Numbered from the stretch's first letter, positions 44,755 through 56,019 are shown. The stretch: DNA of 64,000 nucleotides from Branchinecta lynchi (GCA_023053575.1 JAKZAP010000022.1:15046518-15110517), one strand, 5' to 3'. The notes: generated from the letters alone by a model not told the origin. Program-made: numbers and translations.

Positions 44755-45129
44755 TTTACAGGCCCTTTCTTACCTATAATACTAAAGAAACCAACTTCCA
44801 TAATCACTCCCTATATTTCTAAACCCGGAGACCCAGATTTCATATTCTAACCCCTCTAACAAAACCACGGTGATTTTCTCACTTCCCGTCTTTTGCTACC
44901 TTCGATGTGTATCACGCTGTCGACGGTTGTCTGCGAGAAGTTTTTCCATCAGAAAAACCGGTTATGTAAGTTGTTTCCTCGTTTTAGCTACAAGTCAACG
45001 GGTCTACGAAAAGGCTTAAAACAGCGAAAACCCGTGGGTTATTTGTTGAAAGCACAGCGTAGTTTCATGGTATTCAAATATTTTAAAATACTGTAAGTTG
45101 AGTAGTAAATAGTGCGAGGGGTCCTTTAA
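44755..45129 (-). mobile_element. Family F copy 4, abutting an exon
   Basis: Inverted copy ending GTGCGAGGGGTCCTTTAA at 45129, 21 bp from the exon 45151-45247 donor. The far end has decayed to TTTACAGGCCCTTTCTTACC. Confidence 0.82.
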
Positions 45130-45150
45130 ACAACTAGAAACAAATCCTAC

Positions 45151-45247
45151 CTGCATATCGGCTTATAACCAGAACACGAGCTTCCTCGACTGCTCTCAAA
45201 ACGTCGGCGTTTGAAGTGTTTAGCACTGACAACAACTGCGGCTGAAC
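45151..45247 (-). CDS. Peroxidase-like gene, propeptide exon 1
   Basis: This 97-nt exon encodes 32 codons plus one base. It contains NTSNADVLRAVEEARVLV, an amphipathic helix like the VEEA-type helix found N-terminal to the catalytic domain in many animal haem peroxidases. The acceptor is ACATTTCAG above 45247 and the donor is GTAGGA at 45150-45145. The entry phase is 0, fitting the leader exon, and the single leftover G joins GC of the next exon to make Gly. An NTS triplet is a possible N-glycosylation site. A family-F transposon ends only 21 bp below its donor side. The homology is weak but splice and frame logic agree. Confidence 0.68.
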
Positions 45248-47032
45248 CTGAAATGTAAGTGTGATGAAGAAAGATGCTGACTCTCATAATAGAGCTGTAA
45301 ACCAAGATATAGATCATTCACTAAGTAACTAAAAATGTGCTCACAGGACACGTCGGATCAATATTTGCAATTCATGGTCAAATTTGTTGGGGGTGGGTTG
45401 TACCGCTTCCTTGTATTCTGAAATCTACGAACCCCCACTTCACTGTAGAAGTATGGAAATCTGTGATTAAAGTGTTACTAACGCCAGGGCATACCGCACT
45501 GGTGCTCATATGTGGGACACCATGCCTGGACCCAAAGCATAGCACCCCTATAAAATATGGAACAAAATATAAATAAACTTTCACTCAGATTTTCCAAACA
45601 ACAGAGAGGGGCTTGTGAACATACTTCACATTATTAGCTGGTTACATCAGTTTGACTCAGGCTCAGACTCAGGAAAGAAGGTTAGCCTTGTTTACCTAGT
45701 ATAATAGTTCCAGAGGCGTAACAGTTTATTTGTATAGTGAAACATGTATTTAATCTTATCCGGCCTTTTGGCTCAATAAACAACCCTTATTATTATGACT
45801 GTCCCTAACTGTTCCATCCATGCCCATCCTCGAGATTCCGAAAATCTGCTCCACCCCAACGGTGGCGCTAGGCTGATTGTGCCATTTTCCTTGTTTGCCA
45901 CTTTCCGACGCGGATCGAACGGGAAGCTTATCGCTTCTGATGAGCTCATTGGTTCGAAATACCGGGTATGCAAGTTTCTCCGTGTTTTTCATAAAAAACA
46001 GTCGGACTGGGCCAGACCGAGAACAACCGAGACGGGTTTGTAATATCTGAGAAACCCCGCGTGAATTTGACAGAAGTCACGTGAGTTTGAATGCTTATTT
46101 AAATTGTATCTACTGCGATTGTAAGAAACTGATATCTACTGCACTTTAACATGATTTTCTTTTTTTTAAGAGTTTTTTTCAAGTCCAAATTTCCAAGACG
46201 GATCTGGAAGGGGAAGCCAGGACAAAAACGTCTGGAAGTCTGAATATTCGGTTGCACTTCCTGCAAACCGTCCTCAAACATCATCTTGGAGGGGTAACTG
46301 GTTGATGAAGAAAAAAAAACCGACAATCTCGTTTTTTCTATTTTATCGCGAAAGAGCCAGACTATAAAGTCATCAGAACGACTGGTAAGCCTTCTGCTTG
46401 GTTGACTAGAAAATATTTATCAGCGACTTTCATGTAAAATAAACTACTAAAAGATAAAAAATAAAAAAGAATCCTTCACCCCAAGCTGAATCATAGTTGA
46501 TAGAAAAAATCGGGAAAAAAACTGAAAGATAAAAAATATTTTTTGTGTGCTTTCATAAAGGGGCCTTGACGTTTCTGGCGAAACCGCTCCAAAAGCGAGC
46601 AGAGAACCTGGTGACCCCTAAAGTTTTATTGCCTTTTCGCCACGGCCAGGTACCGCTAAACCGAAGGTTTTACGATATGACGTCACTGAAATATCCTGCT
46701 TCTTACGCACGTGCTCATCAAAAATAATGCTGGATTTTTTGGCCTCTGACATTGACCGATTTTTCCTGCGCCTAAATGACTCGTCAGTTGCCGAGGGACT
46801 GATCACTCAATGGGGCAAGCCTGTAGGCCTATACTCGAAACGGTCTAAGAACGTGCAACTGCCACATTTTTTACTCAAAAAACTGAGAACGGACTGCCGG
46901 TACCAAAATGCAAATCCGCTTTACAGTGTAAGCAGTTTCGTAACATCAAACAATCGGTTGCACAATTTCATCAGGTAACAGACAACGCCTATCTGTTAAT
47001 GTCACAGAAAACTTCTGTTGAACTTCAGAGTT
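45248..47032. other. Intron interior, nothing firm
   Basis: GGCTCAATAAACAACCCTTA then TTATTATG (45770-45798) may be a LINE tail. The frames at 45756-46043 are short and overlap on both strands without recognisable motifs. Confidence 0.4.
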
Positions 47033-47115
47033 ATTCCTCATAATATAAATGTATAGCAATTATAATTTAATGTAGGTACATCCATCATTATACTACATAA
47101 TAAAACGAACAAGAA
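47033..47115 (-). mobile_element. LINE/SINE 3' end (family P copy 2)
   Basis: AATGTATAGCAATTATAATT, then ATCATTATACTACATAATAA and AACGAACAAGAAA match 3826-3925. Confidence 0.5.
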
Positions 47116-47665
47116 ACTGCGGTGCACTTCCGATAAAAGAGTCGCGGACCCCTGATGGTGGAATTTCTGCAACAACCGAAGAATTATTCGATTTTCTTCT
47201 GTGACTGTGAATCGAAAAGCGGCAACCTTTGACTATCTAATGGACCTAATTGATTACTAAAGAATATGACTAAAAGTTCCACGGAAATGTAATATGCTAA
47301 TACACCAAATTCCAAAAGCTGTTTGTGTTTGTCGTTTACAGCTCTTTGCGGCATTATTTGGTTAGTTTACGTTTATTTTTGTTGTTTAAAATTTTCGCGT
47401 TCCTTCTTTTTTATTTACATCACTCCCTACCCTATTTTAACACAGTATTATGGTAAAAATCAATCAATCAGTTATTTGGTGATCTACGAAAACTAACGCT
47501 GGAGGATTCCTTTAGTTATGTATTCCCATCATCGATCACCCATCCATAAACACACCCAATGTATAATATATCAACATTTTATACAATATGAATATATTTA
47601 ATAGCCAATTAGCCGTACAAATACATGATGGTTACAATACACTTTACATCACTCAATACTTATCT

Positions 47666-47879
47666 TTATTTAACTAATATACTAATATAAAATTGGCGTA
47701 TTTTAAGTATCTTAGCTTTAATTTTTGTTTCAAGAACATCAGAAAACTTGATAGTATACCCGTTAAAAAAAATATTTCCTGGGGTCTGAGAGTTGGTCGC
47801 ATTCAACCAGAACATGGCCCTCTTCCTCTAAATTAAAGCAAAGGGGGCATTGTCGCTTACAATTTGGGATCTTATTATA
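47666..47879 (-). pseudogene. LINE zinc-knuckle C-terminus
   Basis: The minus-strand frame reads NKIPNCKRQCPLCFNLEEEG, then HVLVECDQLSDPRKYF, a complete C-x2-C-x-H-x4-C knuckle, and ends at a stop at 47668-47666. A second open piece upstream (about 47890-47985) is out of frame. No ATG is present, so it is easily missed. Confidence 0.68.
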
Positions 47880-48105
47880 TTATATGATATTTAAACAACG
47901 ATCTGTATTGTCGGATTGAATCTTACACCACCTCTTGCAATGTCAATACTTTTCAAAAACTTTATTCTATGATCCATTGCAACAATTATCCATATTTAGA
48001 GTAATCTAGTATCTAGTACTATTACTGACAATAATGATCACAATTTTTTACTGCGCCAAAAAGCGATTGGTCATACTGATCATGATTATAAATCTTTTCT
48101 AGCTA

Positions 48106-48276
48106 CACTGTAAAAAGTTTTTCCGTATAAAGATTAAAGTTAGATGCAGTATTTGCTACTCATATTATTCTTTTCTCTACGCAGGTAAGATTAATACCAA
48201 ATATAGATAAGATGAATCCGAGTAGCAAATACTGCAGTTAACTTCAATCTTTATACGGAGAAGCTTTTTGCAGGGT
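48106..48276 (+). mobile_element. Hairpin MITE, family C copy 6
   Basis: Begins CACTGTAAAAAGTTTTTCCG and ends GCTTTTTGCAGGGT, with matching arms over about 60 bp. Confidence 0.8.
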
Positions 48277-48411
48277 ATAACTCACTTCAAACAAATAATC
48301 GATTTAGAATCAACCGCTTCTCAGTAAGGCTGCTAAGGACCAATAATTATGTTTGCATAATTCCAACTGTAGACATCTTCATGGAATGTGACTTACCAAG
48401 CTTGACCGAGT

Positions 48412-48609
48412 CAGAGGCATTACTAGCCAAAATGTTTAGGGGGGGGGGAAGCTATTTACCGACTGGCTGGTCATTTTTTCCGACTGTTATTGCAGAAAAA
48501 ACAACCGTTTTGACGAAAACCCGACTGCTTTGAAGAAAAATCGACTGTTTCCAAGAAAAAAAAATCGACTGTCTTTACGGAAAATCACGGCGGCCGAATG
48601 ACGCCCTTG
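48412..48609 (+). mobile_element. Family B copy 3
   Basis: The left end is CAGAGGCATTACTAGCC and the right end GACGCCCTTG, with TTTACCGACTGGCTGGTCAT and CGACTGTTTCCAAG inside. The flanks do not give a clear duplication. Confidence 0.65.
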
Positions 48610-51113
48610 TACCCGGTACCCGTATGATGATGGTTAATGCTGAAGTTGCTCACTTCAAAGTTGCTGCAACTCCCGTCGATAAATTCAAATATATTGTAAC
48701 AGTATTTATTCACAGTTACAGTATACTTCTTTATAAAACGGAAAGAAAAATACAGAGCTTAATTGAATTTACATCCACCAAGAACTATTTTGAATAAAAC
48801 GTGTGGCAACAACGATCTCCATCTTGGATGAGCAACAGGAATACGAGTGCGACTGGCTATTAAAGTTGGAAAAAAATGACAGGCGACACGAAAAAAGCTC
48901 GACGGCCAGCCCACCTCTCATCGTTCCAAAAGAAGGGAGAACCGGTTCCGACCTACGAATAATTACAGTGGCGGTGTCCGGAACAATTATTTTTCTGTCA
49001 AAAAACAGTTTACTCGAGACATACTTCCTGTGGCCTTCGCGTCAGACTTGATGGGTTTCCTGGGGTAGGGGTGAACGAACGACGCAATAAATGCCGAACA
49101 TTCTCCTGTTTTACACTATTTCGTTATATAACCGCCAAAAGCTATGACGTCTGCGCCGAATCGCGGGAACAACACAACCCCTAGTTAATTACTGATGCGT
49201 ATGTATGCGATGCGATTTTTTTCGCAGAATTTTATCAAACCGCAACGTAGGACAGTACAACGGAGACTAAGACAGCACAGGAAACTGAAATGTTGTATCA
49301 AGATGATTGTATCAGATATATTTTTTATTTACTTTTTTTATAACGATTCCAGTCACGGGTCAAAAAAACTTTTCTGAAAAGACAGAATAGCGGAGTACAG
49401 GCAATGAAAAAAGAACAAAAAAAAACAGTTCTGTAGTTCACTACAGAAGAAGGGACAAGCCATGATGTGCGGGAAGCTGAGATGGACTTTTATATAGTTG
49501 TTTATGTATAGTATTACATTTGTTTTTTTCCCTTTTCTTTTTTGTTCTCATATAGTTATGCTGGGTGATTGAATTGTTGAGTCCTGTTTCACATACAAAT
49601 CTGTATAGATTTTCGCGTGGCAGGTATGTTATGATATTGTTTTTTTTTTTCATTATATATTAAATGTGTCTATCTCTCTCTCTCATGGCACAGATGTTTC
49701 TTTGACACGACTTGATGAGGATCCTTGCCAAGAGAGGCCGGTTATTTTCTGTGTTGTTACATAAAAAGTTTGACCACGTGATCGTTGATGAACCGTTTTT
49801 CTTTTTCTTTTTTGATAGTGGAAAACAGATACGTCAGCTGAACTTTATTAGAGCTATATCTTGGTCCTTCTTGGCAAGGGTACTCTTCAGGCTCAAAGCC
49901 GCTCAATTCGGAAAAACGAACTTGTAACAAAAAAATAGTTCTTCACTATCAAATATGATTCGCAGTCAGCTTGGGCTGAAGGAATATGTTTTTATTTTCG
50001 TCCCTCGTTATCAATTTGTTTAAGAAATATCAAAATTGTAATAGCAATTATGACGAACTCTTTTGTAAAAAAAAAATTCCTGTCATTTTAGTTCGTGTTT
50101 GAATCGTGATTTACAAATATAAGACTTGGGTTAAAACTGTAAAGAGACTATCATAACACTTGGTTGATCTGCTTAATTGTGATGACATACCCAGCGCTTT
50201 TTATTGTAAAAGACCATTAACCTGATTCACCCTTACGACCCTCAGCGGACGTTCTTTGTTATTGATACTGGTTAGATAGTTCATGTTGTTTTGTTTAGTT
50301 TGTTTGTTGTTATTTTTTCGTTATTTATCGTTTTGTTTCTTTCATAATACTCCGTATTTTGTGTTTTACACTTTACGGGTAATAAAGTTCATCCATTCAT
50401 TCAAAGAAGTTGTGGATCAATAAACCAAATTGTAAATTGTAAACATCGCCGATTGAACGAAATAAGGCCTACCAACAACGAATCTAGGGAACAAATCGAG
50501 GGAATAACTATTTGGCAGCCAGATTTTTGGTTTGGAAATTTCCACGCAACTTCAATAAAATCAGCTTTCACTCTTTGTTTCAGCTTTGCCATAAACACTG
50601 GCGAAGTGGCTGTAGTGGAAGGGGCCTTCAATTGTACATTAGTGATCATTTTCGATCTAATAAAAACTGCGAAATTGCTCGAGTATAACTGAACAGATAA
50701 TGAGGGTGTGTCTTTCAAGACCTGTTTTTTCCGAATCACCGCATCTCCCGCAGTCCAATGAGAACTAACGGCCACGCGTTCGCAACCATGCAAACAAAAC
50801 AAAAAAGTCTTTCGTCCGAAACAGTTTTTCGTCAATCAACTTTTGCGGCTCTACATCTGTCACAAGGAAACAAATTACAGTCGTTTCGCAATAGTTACAG
50901 TCATCTTCGCCACCATTTGAGCCGGGCCTAGAACTTTGTAAGCTGTTGCCCTGTTTGATACAAAACAAAATAATAAAAAAGTACTTCTTTGGTATTTCGT
51001 ACTTATTAATGTTTATTTGTAAATTTGTAAATCTATTGTTTTAGTTTGAGTGTTACGATGATGTGCACTAGGATTAGAAAGTTTAAATGTACGTATTGTA
51101 AATGCTTTAACCT
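48610..51113. other. Intron interior, mostly unrecognised
   Basis: A (TC)n run at 49670-49684 and a likely LINE end GGGTAATAAAGTTCATCCAT then TCATTC at 50380-50402. The overlapping frames at 50401-50835 show no known motif. Confidence 0.4.
49690..49985. mobile_element. Family D-related element, decayed
   Basis: A fragment GATGAGGATCCTTGCCAAGA is followed by a GCTCAAG-type copy (GTCCTTCTTGGCAAGGGTAC) ending CAGTCAGCTTGGGCTGAAGG. Confidence 0.55.
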
Positions 51114-51791
51114 TTAAAGCACAATGGACACTTCTAATGCTTTACTTTGTATTAAATGCTTCACAAATAAACATTTCCGGCTTCCTTTAGAAGGCGCTAC
51201 GAAAATCGGCCGTTTTCTTGTTATCCCTTGCCTTTACCTCTCTGGCATTTCGGCGATCCAAATCTTAGGAGCTGGGATATCGTGGCAGGAAATTCAAAAA
51301 CTCCCAGCAATGCTTGATAGAAAAGGATATATTTGAGATGTCACCAAAGTCAAGCCGCAAATGCAGTTTACCTGATTATTCTAGTGTTTCATAAGAAGTT
51401 CCATGGCTTAAAGTGCCTATTAAAAGTTTTTCTTTGTGGAATACTATTGTGAAGCTTGATTAGCTTGCTTTATAAAAATGTACCAGAATATGCAATAAGC
51501 TTATAAAGAATAACATAGCTACAAAAATCATTCGAAAACAAATAACCTATTCAAATCTGAATTATACAAGCTGATTTATGCATAAAATAAGATCTACTAC
51601 GTATTACAAGAAACATCACTTTTATCTTTGTCCAAGCTAGTAAATTGAGCATGTACTGGCCCCAAAAATTACGCTTTGAAATATCACAGAGAGGAAACTG
51701 TTGAAAAAGCTGCTGATCTAGGGGGTAAGCATTGTTCCTAGGTTGTTACAGAGTGGGATTGGGGTAGTTTGATGTGCCCATTGAACTTTAA
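51114..51791 (+). mobile_element. Family E copy 4, with 70-codon ORF, closest to consensus
   Basis: TTAA at 51114-51117 and 51788-51791. The ORF (51124-51336) equals the majority residue at every position compared among the four copies, so this is probably the least changed copy. CTTTAACCTTT is present at both borders, so a longer duplication cannot be excluded for this copy. Confidence 0.82.
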
Positions 51792-51842
51792 CCTTTTTCT
51801 TGTCTCGTCATTTTGGCGGAATAAAAGCGTTTCATTCATTCA
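51792..51842 (+). mobile_element. LINE/SINE tail after family E copy 4
   Basis: CGGAATAAAAGCGTTTCATT then CATTCA, an AATAAA-like signal with a short TTCA tail. Too short to classify. Confidence 0.35.
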
Positions 51843-52179
51843 AAGTGCAAGAGATCGAAAACAGAGAGAATAAGGAAAACAGGAAGATGGACTTATTTAA
51901 TTCGTAAGCCGCAGAAAATGTTCGATATTCCAATATACCTGATTCCTTTGAAACTTTGCTAGGCTTCTGAAGTTTTATAAACCGTCCCAGCTGTTTTCAG
52001 ACAGTAGAAAATTGAAAAAGACAAAACATAAAAGGCAGGCGAGCAGTTGTTCTCCGCTTCTGAAGTATTCTACTTCGGCTCCCCCCTTGGACAAGAAATA
52101 CCAAAATGAAGAAAATATATAACATAAATGAAACTGAGCTTGCTATTTTAAACCTGATTAGCAGTATAACTCAAAAATC

Positions 52180-52400
52180 CAGTCCCACCATTGGAGCAAA
52201 ATTCTCAAAGTTTAAGTGTATATGTATGTAATCGTGTTCGGTTTTTAGTTAGTCAGGGAGTCTCAGTTAGTAATTGTCGATTTGTGTGTGTGTTTCCTAT
52301 GAAAGTGTTACGTTTTGCTTTTGTTTTGTTTTTCTTTTCGTTTTTGTACTCCGTCCCTTTTCTGTTTGAAATGACGGGTGATAAATAAATAAAAAAAATT
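52180..52400 (+). mobile_element. LINE 3' UTR (family N copy 1)
   Basis: GGAGCAAAATTCTCAAAGTT, then GTTAGTCAGGGAGTCTCAGT and a tail GAAATGACGGGTGATAAATA followed by A-rich sequence. Related sequence lies at 57230-57400 and 58160-58200. Confidence 0.55.
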
Positions 52401-52834
52401 ACAAACCGTCAACTATTTTTAGACTTGGAAGAAAACTGAAAAAGAAAAAACATAAAAGTCAGGCGAACTGTTGTTCTCCCTATTATGAAAGTGGTAAAGC
52501 TCTACTGATCAGAAGAAAATCAGAAAAAGCTGAGTAATTAAAAACGAAATAACAACATAAGACCATCTGTCAGGACCTGCCATGTGATAGGACAAAAAGT
52601 TTCACCGACACACCCCCAAGCCTCTGGTTCAATGAAGAGCTTATCGTACAAATTTCCACCACAGGTATGCAAATATAATGTTGATAATGACTTTCCCGCC
52701 TCTTTAAAAATAAAAATAAACTTACTTAGAGACAAGCTTTGGTACCAGGTTTGGTTTGATACTATACAAATACAAAAAATATCTGATAGTAATGCTGGAG
52801 TGACAACTGTAAAAGTTAGACCCAGACAACTTAC

Positions 52835-52976
52835 CACGACAAGGCTGGGTAGGGGTTCGAATTTCTGCGGGTCGGCATTCCTCGGTGGTCTAAAGCTGGA
52901 CGCTGGAAGAATTTCTATACACTGGACAGTTTGTAAGGATACCACGAAGCATGCGACAGCAAGCCACACCTTCCAT
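52835..52976 (-). CDS. Peroxidase-like gene, signal-peptide exon
   Basis: The exon reads W-K-V-W-L-A-V-A-C-F-V-V-S-L-Q-T-V-Q-C, a typical cleavable secretory leader with a hydrophobic core and a cysteine/small-residue end, followed by a proline-rich stretch (ILPASSFRPPR). The acceptor is TATTTTCAG just above 52976 and the donor is GTAAGT at 52834-52829, a perfect consensus. It starts with one base of a split codon and ends in phase 0, which matches the next exon. There is no in-frame ATG, so the start codon must lie in an upstream exon that I could not identify. The leader supports export or secretion, as usual for this superfamily. The link to the gene rests on phase, strand and leader, not on homology, so it is less certain than the downstream exons. 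Confidence 0.6.
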
Positions 52977-53310
52977 CTGAAAATATGATTTTTAACTTAG
53001 TATTTCTATCCATTCTCGTTCCCAAGATTCCTCACTGTCGGTCTATTCTTTATTGCAATACACTGATTATCACGCTTCTCTCACGTCACTTCTCTTTACG
53101 TGACTTATCATGCGCCCGATCATTGCTTCCGATGAGCATCTTTGTCTGGAGACCGCATATGCAGATTTTGCCAAGATTCTCATCTAAGACAAGGGACATG
53201 GATAGAGGCTAAAAACAGCCACAGCCGTATGTAATTTTCTGTAAGCATGGCAGTTGTAATTAGTCAACTATTTCAGAACTAGTGATGTCTAGTGATCTAA
53301 CTACAAATAA

Positions 53311-53678
53311 TTAAAGGACCCGTCGTGTCTATGATGCCAACGCATCCTACTGCACTTGTCTATTCCTTTATCCAGAGACCCAGTTTCAGAGCCCATGTTC
53401 TAAGCCCACTAACGATACCTAATATTTGCACTTGCCGCGATTCATTATTTACCATGCGCATTATGCTCCCGATGAGAGTTCGCGTACATGCTACTGATGC
53501 GTAAAACCGGTTATCTGCATTTCCCCAAGGTTTCGCTAAAAGTCAATGGGCCTGGGAAAAGGCTTAACACAGCCAAAGCCGTGGATAGTTTATTGAAAGA
53601 AGAGCCTAGGTTTACGTTATTCAAATAGTTTGAATACTGGATCATAAACCGTAAATAGTGCGAGGTGTGCTTATATAA
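53311..53678 (-). mobile_element. Family F copy 5, diverged
   Basis: Starts TTAAAGGACCCGTC and ends TAGTGCGAGGTGTGCTT. Interior blocks such as AAAACCGGTTATCTGCATTT are recognisable. It lies about 335 bp upstream of the leader exon 52835-52976. Confidence 0.7.
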
Positions 53679-54305
53679 AGACACAGCATTTGAACGCTGC
53701 CGCTGCCAATCCGTTTACCTACCTAAATTATACCGCAGACTAAGAGCTTGGTCACACTTGGCTCATTTCCTGGCTTTTTGGGTTGCAAAAGTAGAAACAA
53801 GAAAAAGAACATGATACAACTAATTCTGAATGTTGTCGTTTTGAATTCAGAAGATCAATTAGAGCAAAACAGCCTGTATAATTATGTTACAGGAACCCTA
53901 ATTGCAGTCTGCTCATTAACCCCTAGCTGCCACTAAGCCCATCAAATCTCACAGCCCCTAGGGATTTTCACTTGTTTGTTGAATAGGCGGCTTTTTGAGC
54001 CCAGTGTGACCAAAGTAACTAGAACATACCAGCTCGGAATAGACAAACAGGTATTTCCCAATATTCATGCAGGTTTTCAAATAAGATTCTAACCGTTTAC
54101 CTTAACCACTGAAAGGGAAAGTTGTTTAGGAATTCCATACACTACTCAGGAATTACGCTGCAAGGAGCAATCATGGAGAGGAAAAGATAAAACAATTAGT
54201 TCCGCAGTTCTGGCCAATTTTCACGGTTCTTAAACTTCCTTACTATCTCTGCAGGGTGTTAACACCACGAAAAGAAATAGGCCTCCTAGAGGGGTACAGT
54301 AGAGG

Positions 54306-54466
54306 CAGGGCCGTATCCAGGGGAGGTGGGGTAGGGGTACAAAAATAATCATTTTTTATAGGCGTTTCCCTATGATCTATGTCTTATTTGTCGGACCCAT
54401 GGGCAACCCCCCCCCCCCCCCGAAAGGCAAAACCCACCCCGAAATAAATTCCTGGATACGGGTCTG
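54306..54466 (-). mobile_element. hAT-like MITE, family A copy 8
   Basis: Family A ends with the duplication AGTAGAGG at 54298-54305 and 54467-54474. Confidence 0.87.
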
Positions 54467-54767
54467 AGTAGAGGTATGCTCCAAAAATTACCCTGGTTTT
54501 GTTTCTTGCTTGTTAAAACAGTCAAACTGAAAGAGAGACAAAAAAAGGAAATCTGTAATCCGCTACCAGCCAATTGTTCGCGTACTTCTGGCACAAACAG
54601 TTCGTTGCATGTTATTTTTTATATTTTTTTACTTTTAAAATGTTTTACCACCCACTATAGTCTGAACGCCATCTACCGAGTGAAATTATGTGCGTCTTAG
54701 CAAGCAGAAAATTAACAGCAAATTTTGCAGAATGCTGCTAAATTTTAGTTGTATTTTTGCTGACGAC

Positions 54768-55135
54768 ATGTCATCCCAAAAGAAAAACAGATATCCAGTT
54801 ACATCACTAAGTGCTAAACTTCTTTCGCACCAATCTGACAAAATTTGATGAAAGTGAGATGACTTTTCATCTCATTTTTATTTTTCCGGCCCATGTTAGC
54901 CTAGTGCTATTAGGGTTCTAAATAAAATTGATTGATTGATTGATTTTCAGATACCACGACCAGTTACCACGGTCGGACCGTAGTGTCTGAATATCTGATA
55001 CCACGATAACTGGCCAGATGCCACGATAACTGCAAAAACGCCTTTTGACCGTCGTATCAGATACCACGATAACTGCAAAAACGACTTAAGACCGTGGTAT
55101 CAGATACCATGGTATCTGCAAAAACGCAACTATTA
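54768..55135. repeat. Dispersed repeat J copy 2 with repeated palindromic motif
   Basis: After the shared AACAGATATCCAGTTACATC block and a (TTGA)n LINE-like tail (54925-54945) come at least four copies of a motif like GATACCACGATAACTGCAAA, partly self-complementary through GTATCAGATACCACG. Confidence 0.6.
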
Positions 55136-55366
55136 ATAAACGAGACGTGAAACAAACGTTTTTAGCAAGTATTTTGCAGTAAAATTTGCCTGGTATGGGG
55201 TTTGGTCTTTCCTTGGCAACCGGTGCCCGGTGGTCGACTTTGAGATGGTATATGTAGTTCTTGGGCATGACTAAAGTGCCTCTGCGAGGAATCGAACTCG
55301 GAACCCGCACCCATCTCGGTTCAAAGTACAACAACTTAACCACTCGGCTATCGATGACTACCAAAT
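55130..55366 (-). mobile_element. tRNA-derived SINE
   Basis: The minus strand begins with a tRNA-like head: ATAGCCGAGTGGTTAAGTTG (A-box) and GGTTCCGAGTTCGATTCCTC (B-box), with an acceptor-like GTAGTCATCG. A non-tRNA body of about 150 bp follows. No tail is clear. Confidence 0.6.
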
Positions 55367-55654
55367 TTAGTAGTTAGATACCAAATTCCCTGAAATAACA
55401 GAAATGCACAGTAGTTCTTTTCATACTCTGCAATTTTTTGTTGTTGTAAAGTTCTCCAAACGTTACGTCAATTTTAGACAGGTTCTTTCAAAAATATATG
55501 TAAATGACCCAGACAAAAACAACTACAATAAGGGACAAGCTAGAACAGGTCTTCAAACGCCCGACTTTGACATTTGTTTATGCAAGTGAAGTTTCAACGT
55601 ATTCATACTATCTGTTTCTAAGGTTTCCGGTTATCATTCCACGGTTTCCAAATT

Positions 55655-55800
55655 CAAATTCAAATATTTTATTGACCTTCAAAATCGGAGAGTATAAATT
55701 AAATAAATGCAAACAAGTTGGCCTAGCATGTAATACTACAAAAAAAACATCTGGCCAAAGAATACTAAATAAACAAGAAAATAAAATTTTACACATGCGT
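55655..55800 (-). mobile_element. LINE 3' end with AATTTGAATTTG tail
   Basis: AAATTCAAATTCAAATATTT border, then CTTCAAAATCGGAGAGTATA and CATCTGGCCAAAGAATAC, related to 35340-35560 (TGGCCAAAAATGTAAAAC). Confidence 0.5.
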
Positions 55801-56019
55801 TAAACTATATTAACTCTTCAACCGCTAAATATAGGTTATCAGTAAGAGAAGACATTTTCGACAGAAATTTTTGTTGCTTTTTTCGTATAATCTGAAGGGG
55901 ATATTTCGAACGGTATAAATTTATAGCAGATGAAGTAGAATGGAATTTTGAAGTCGACACAAAAATTTACCAAAATTGAAAAAAGGTAGTTTTAATATGC
56001 GCAGTATTAGGCGGCTCAG

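Larger units (their letters stand above)
3080..52976 (-). other. Peroxidase-like gene, eight exons assembled, both ends missing
   Basis: This entry covers the whole minus-strand gene. Exons in transcription order are 52976-52835, 45247-45151, 34576-34480, 14885-14671, 10927-10757, 8995-8864, 6713-6521 and 3296-3080, about 1.16 kb of coding sequence over 50 kb. Every intron has GT donor and AG acceptor, and leftover codon bases match at all seven junctions (phases 0,1,2,1,1,1,2). The conceptual protein has a secretory leader, an N-terminal propeptide-like part, then the animal haem peroxidase domain from the FCNN motif through the REHN motif to ILGE, where the next exon (with the proximal His region) should follow to the left of the window. 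The distal His is replaced. No start-codon exon was found upstream of 52976. Introns hold nearly all other features listed. Confidence 0.85.

Noticed and set aside
52584..52988. 134-codon plus-strand frame
   Set aside because: It is antisense to the signal-peptide exon and has no recognised motif. The minus-strand splice signals are stronger.
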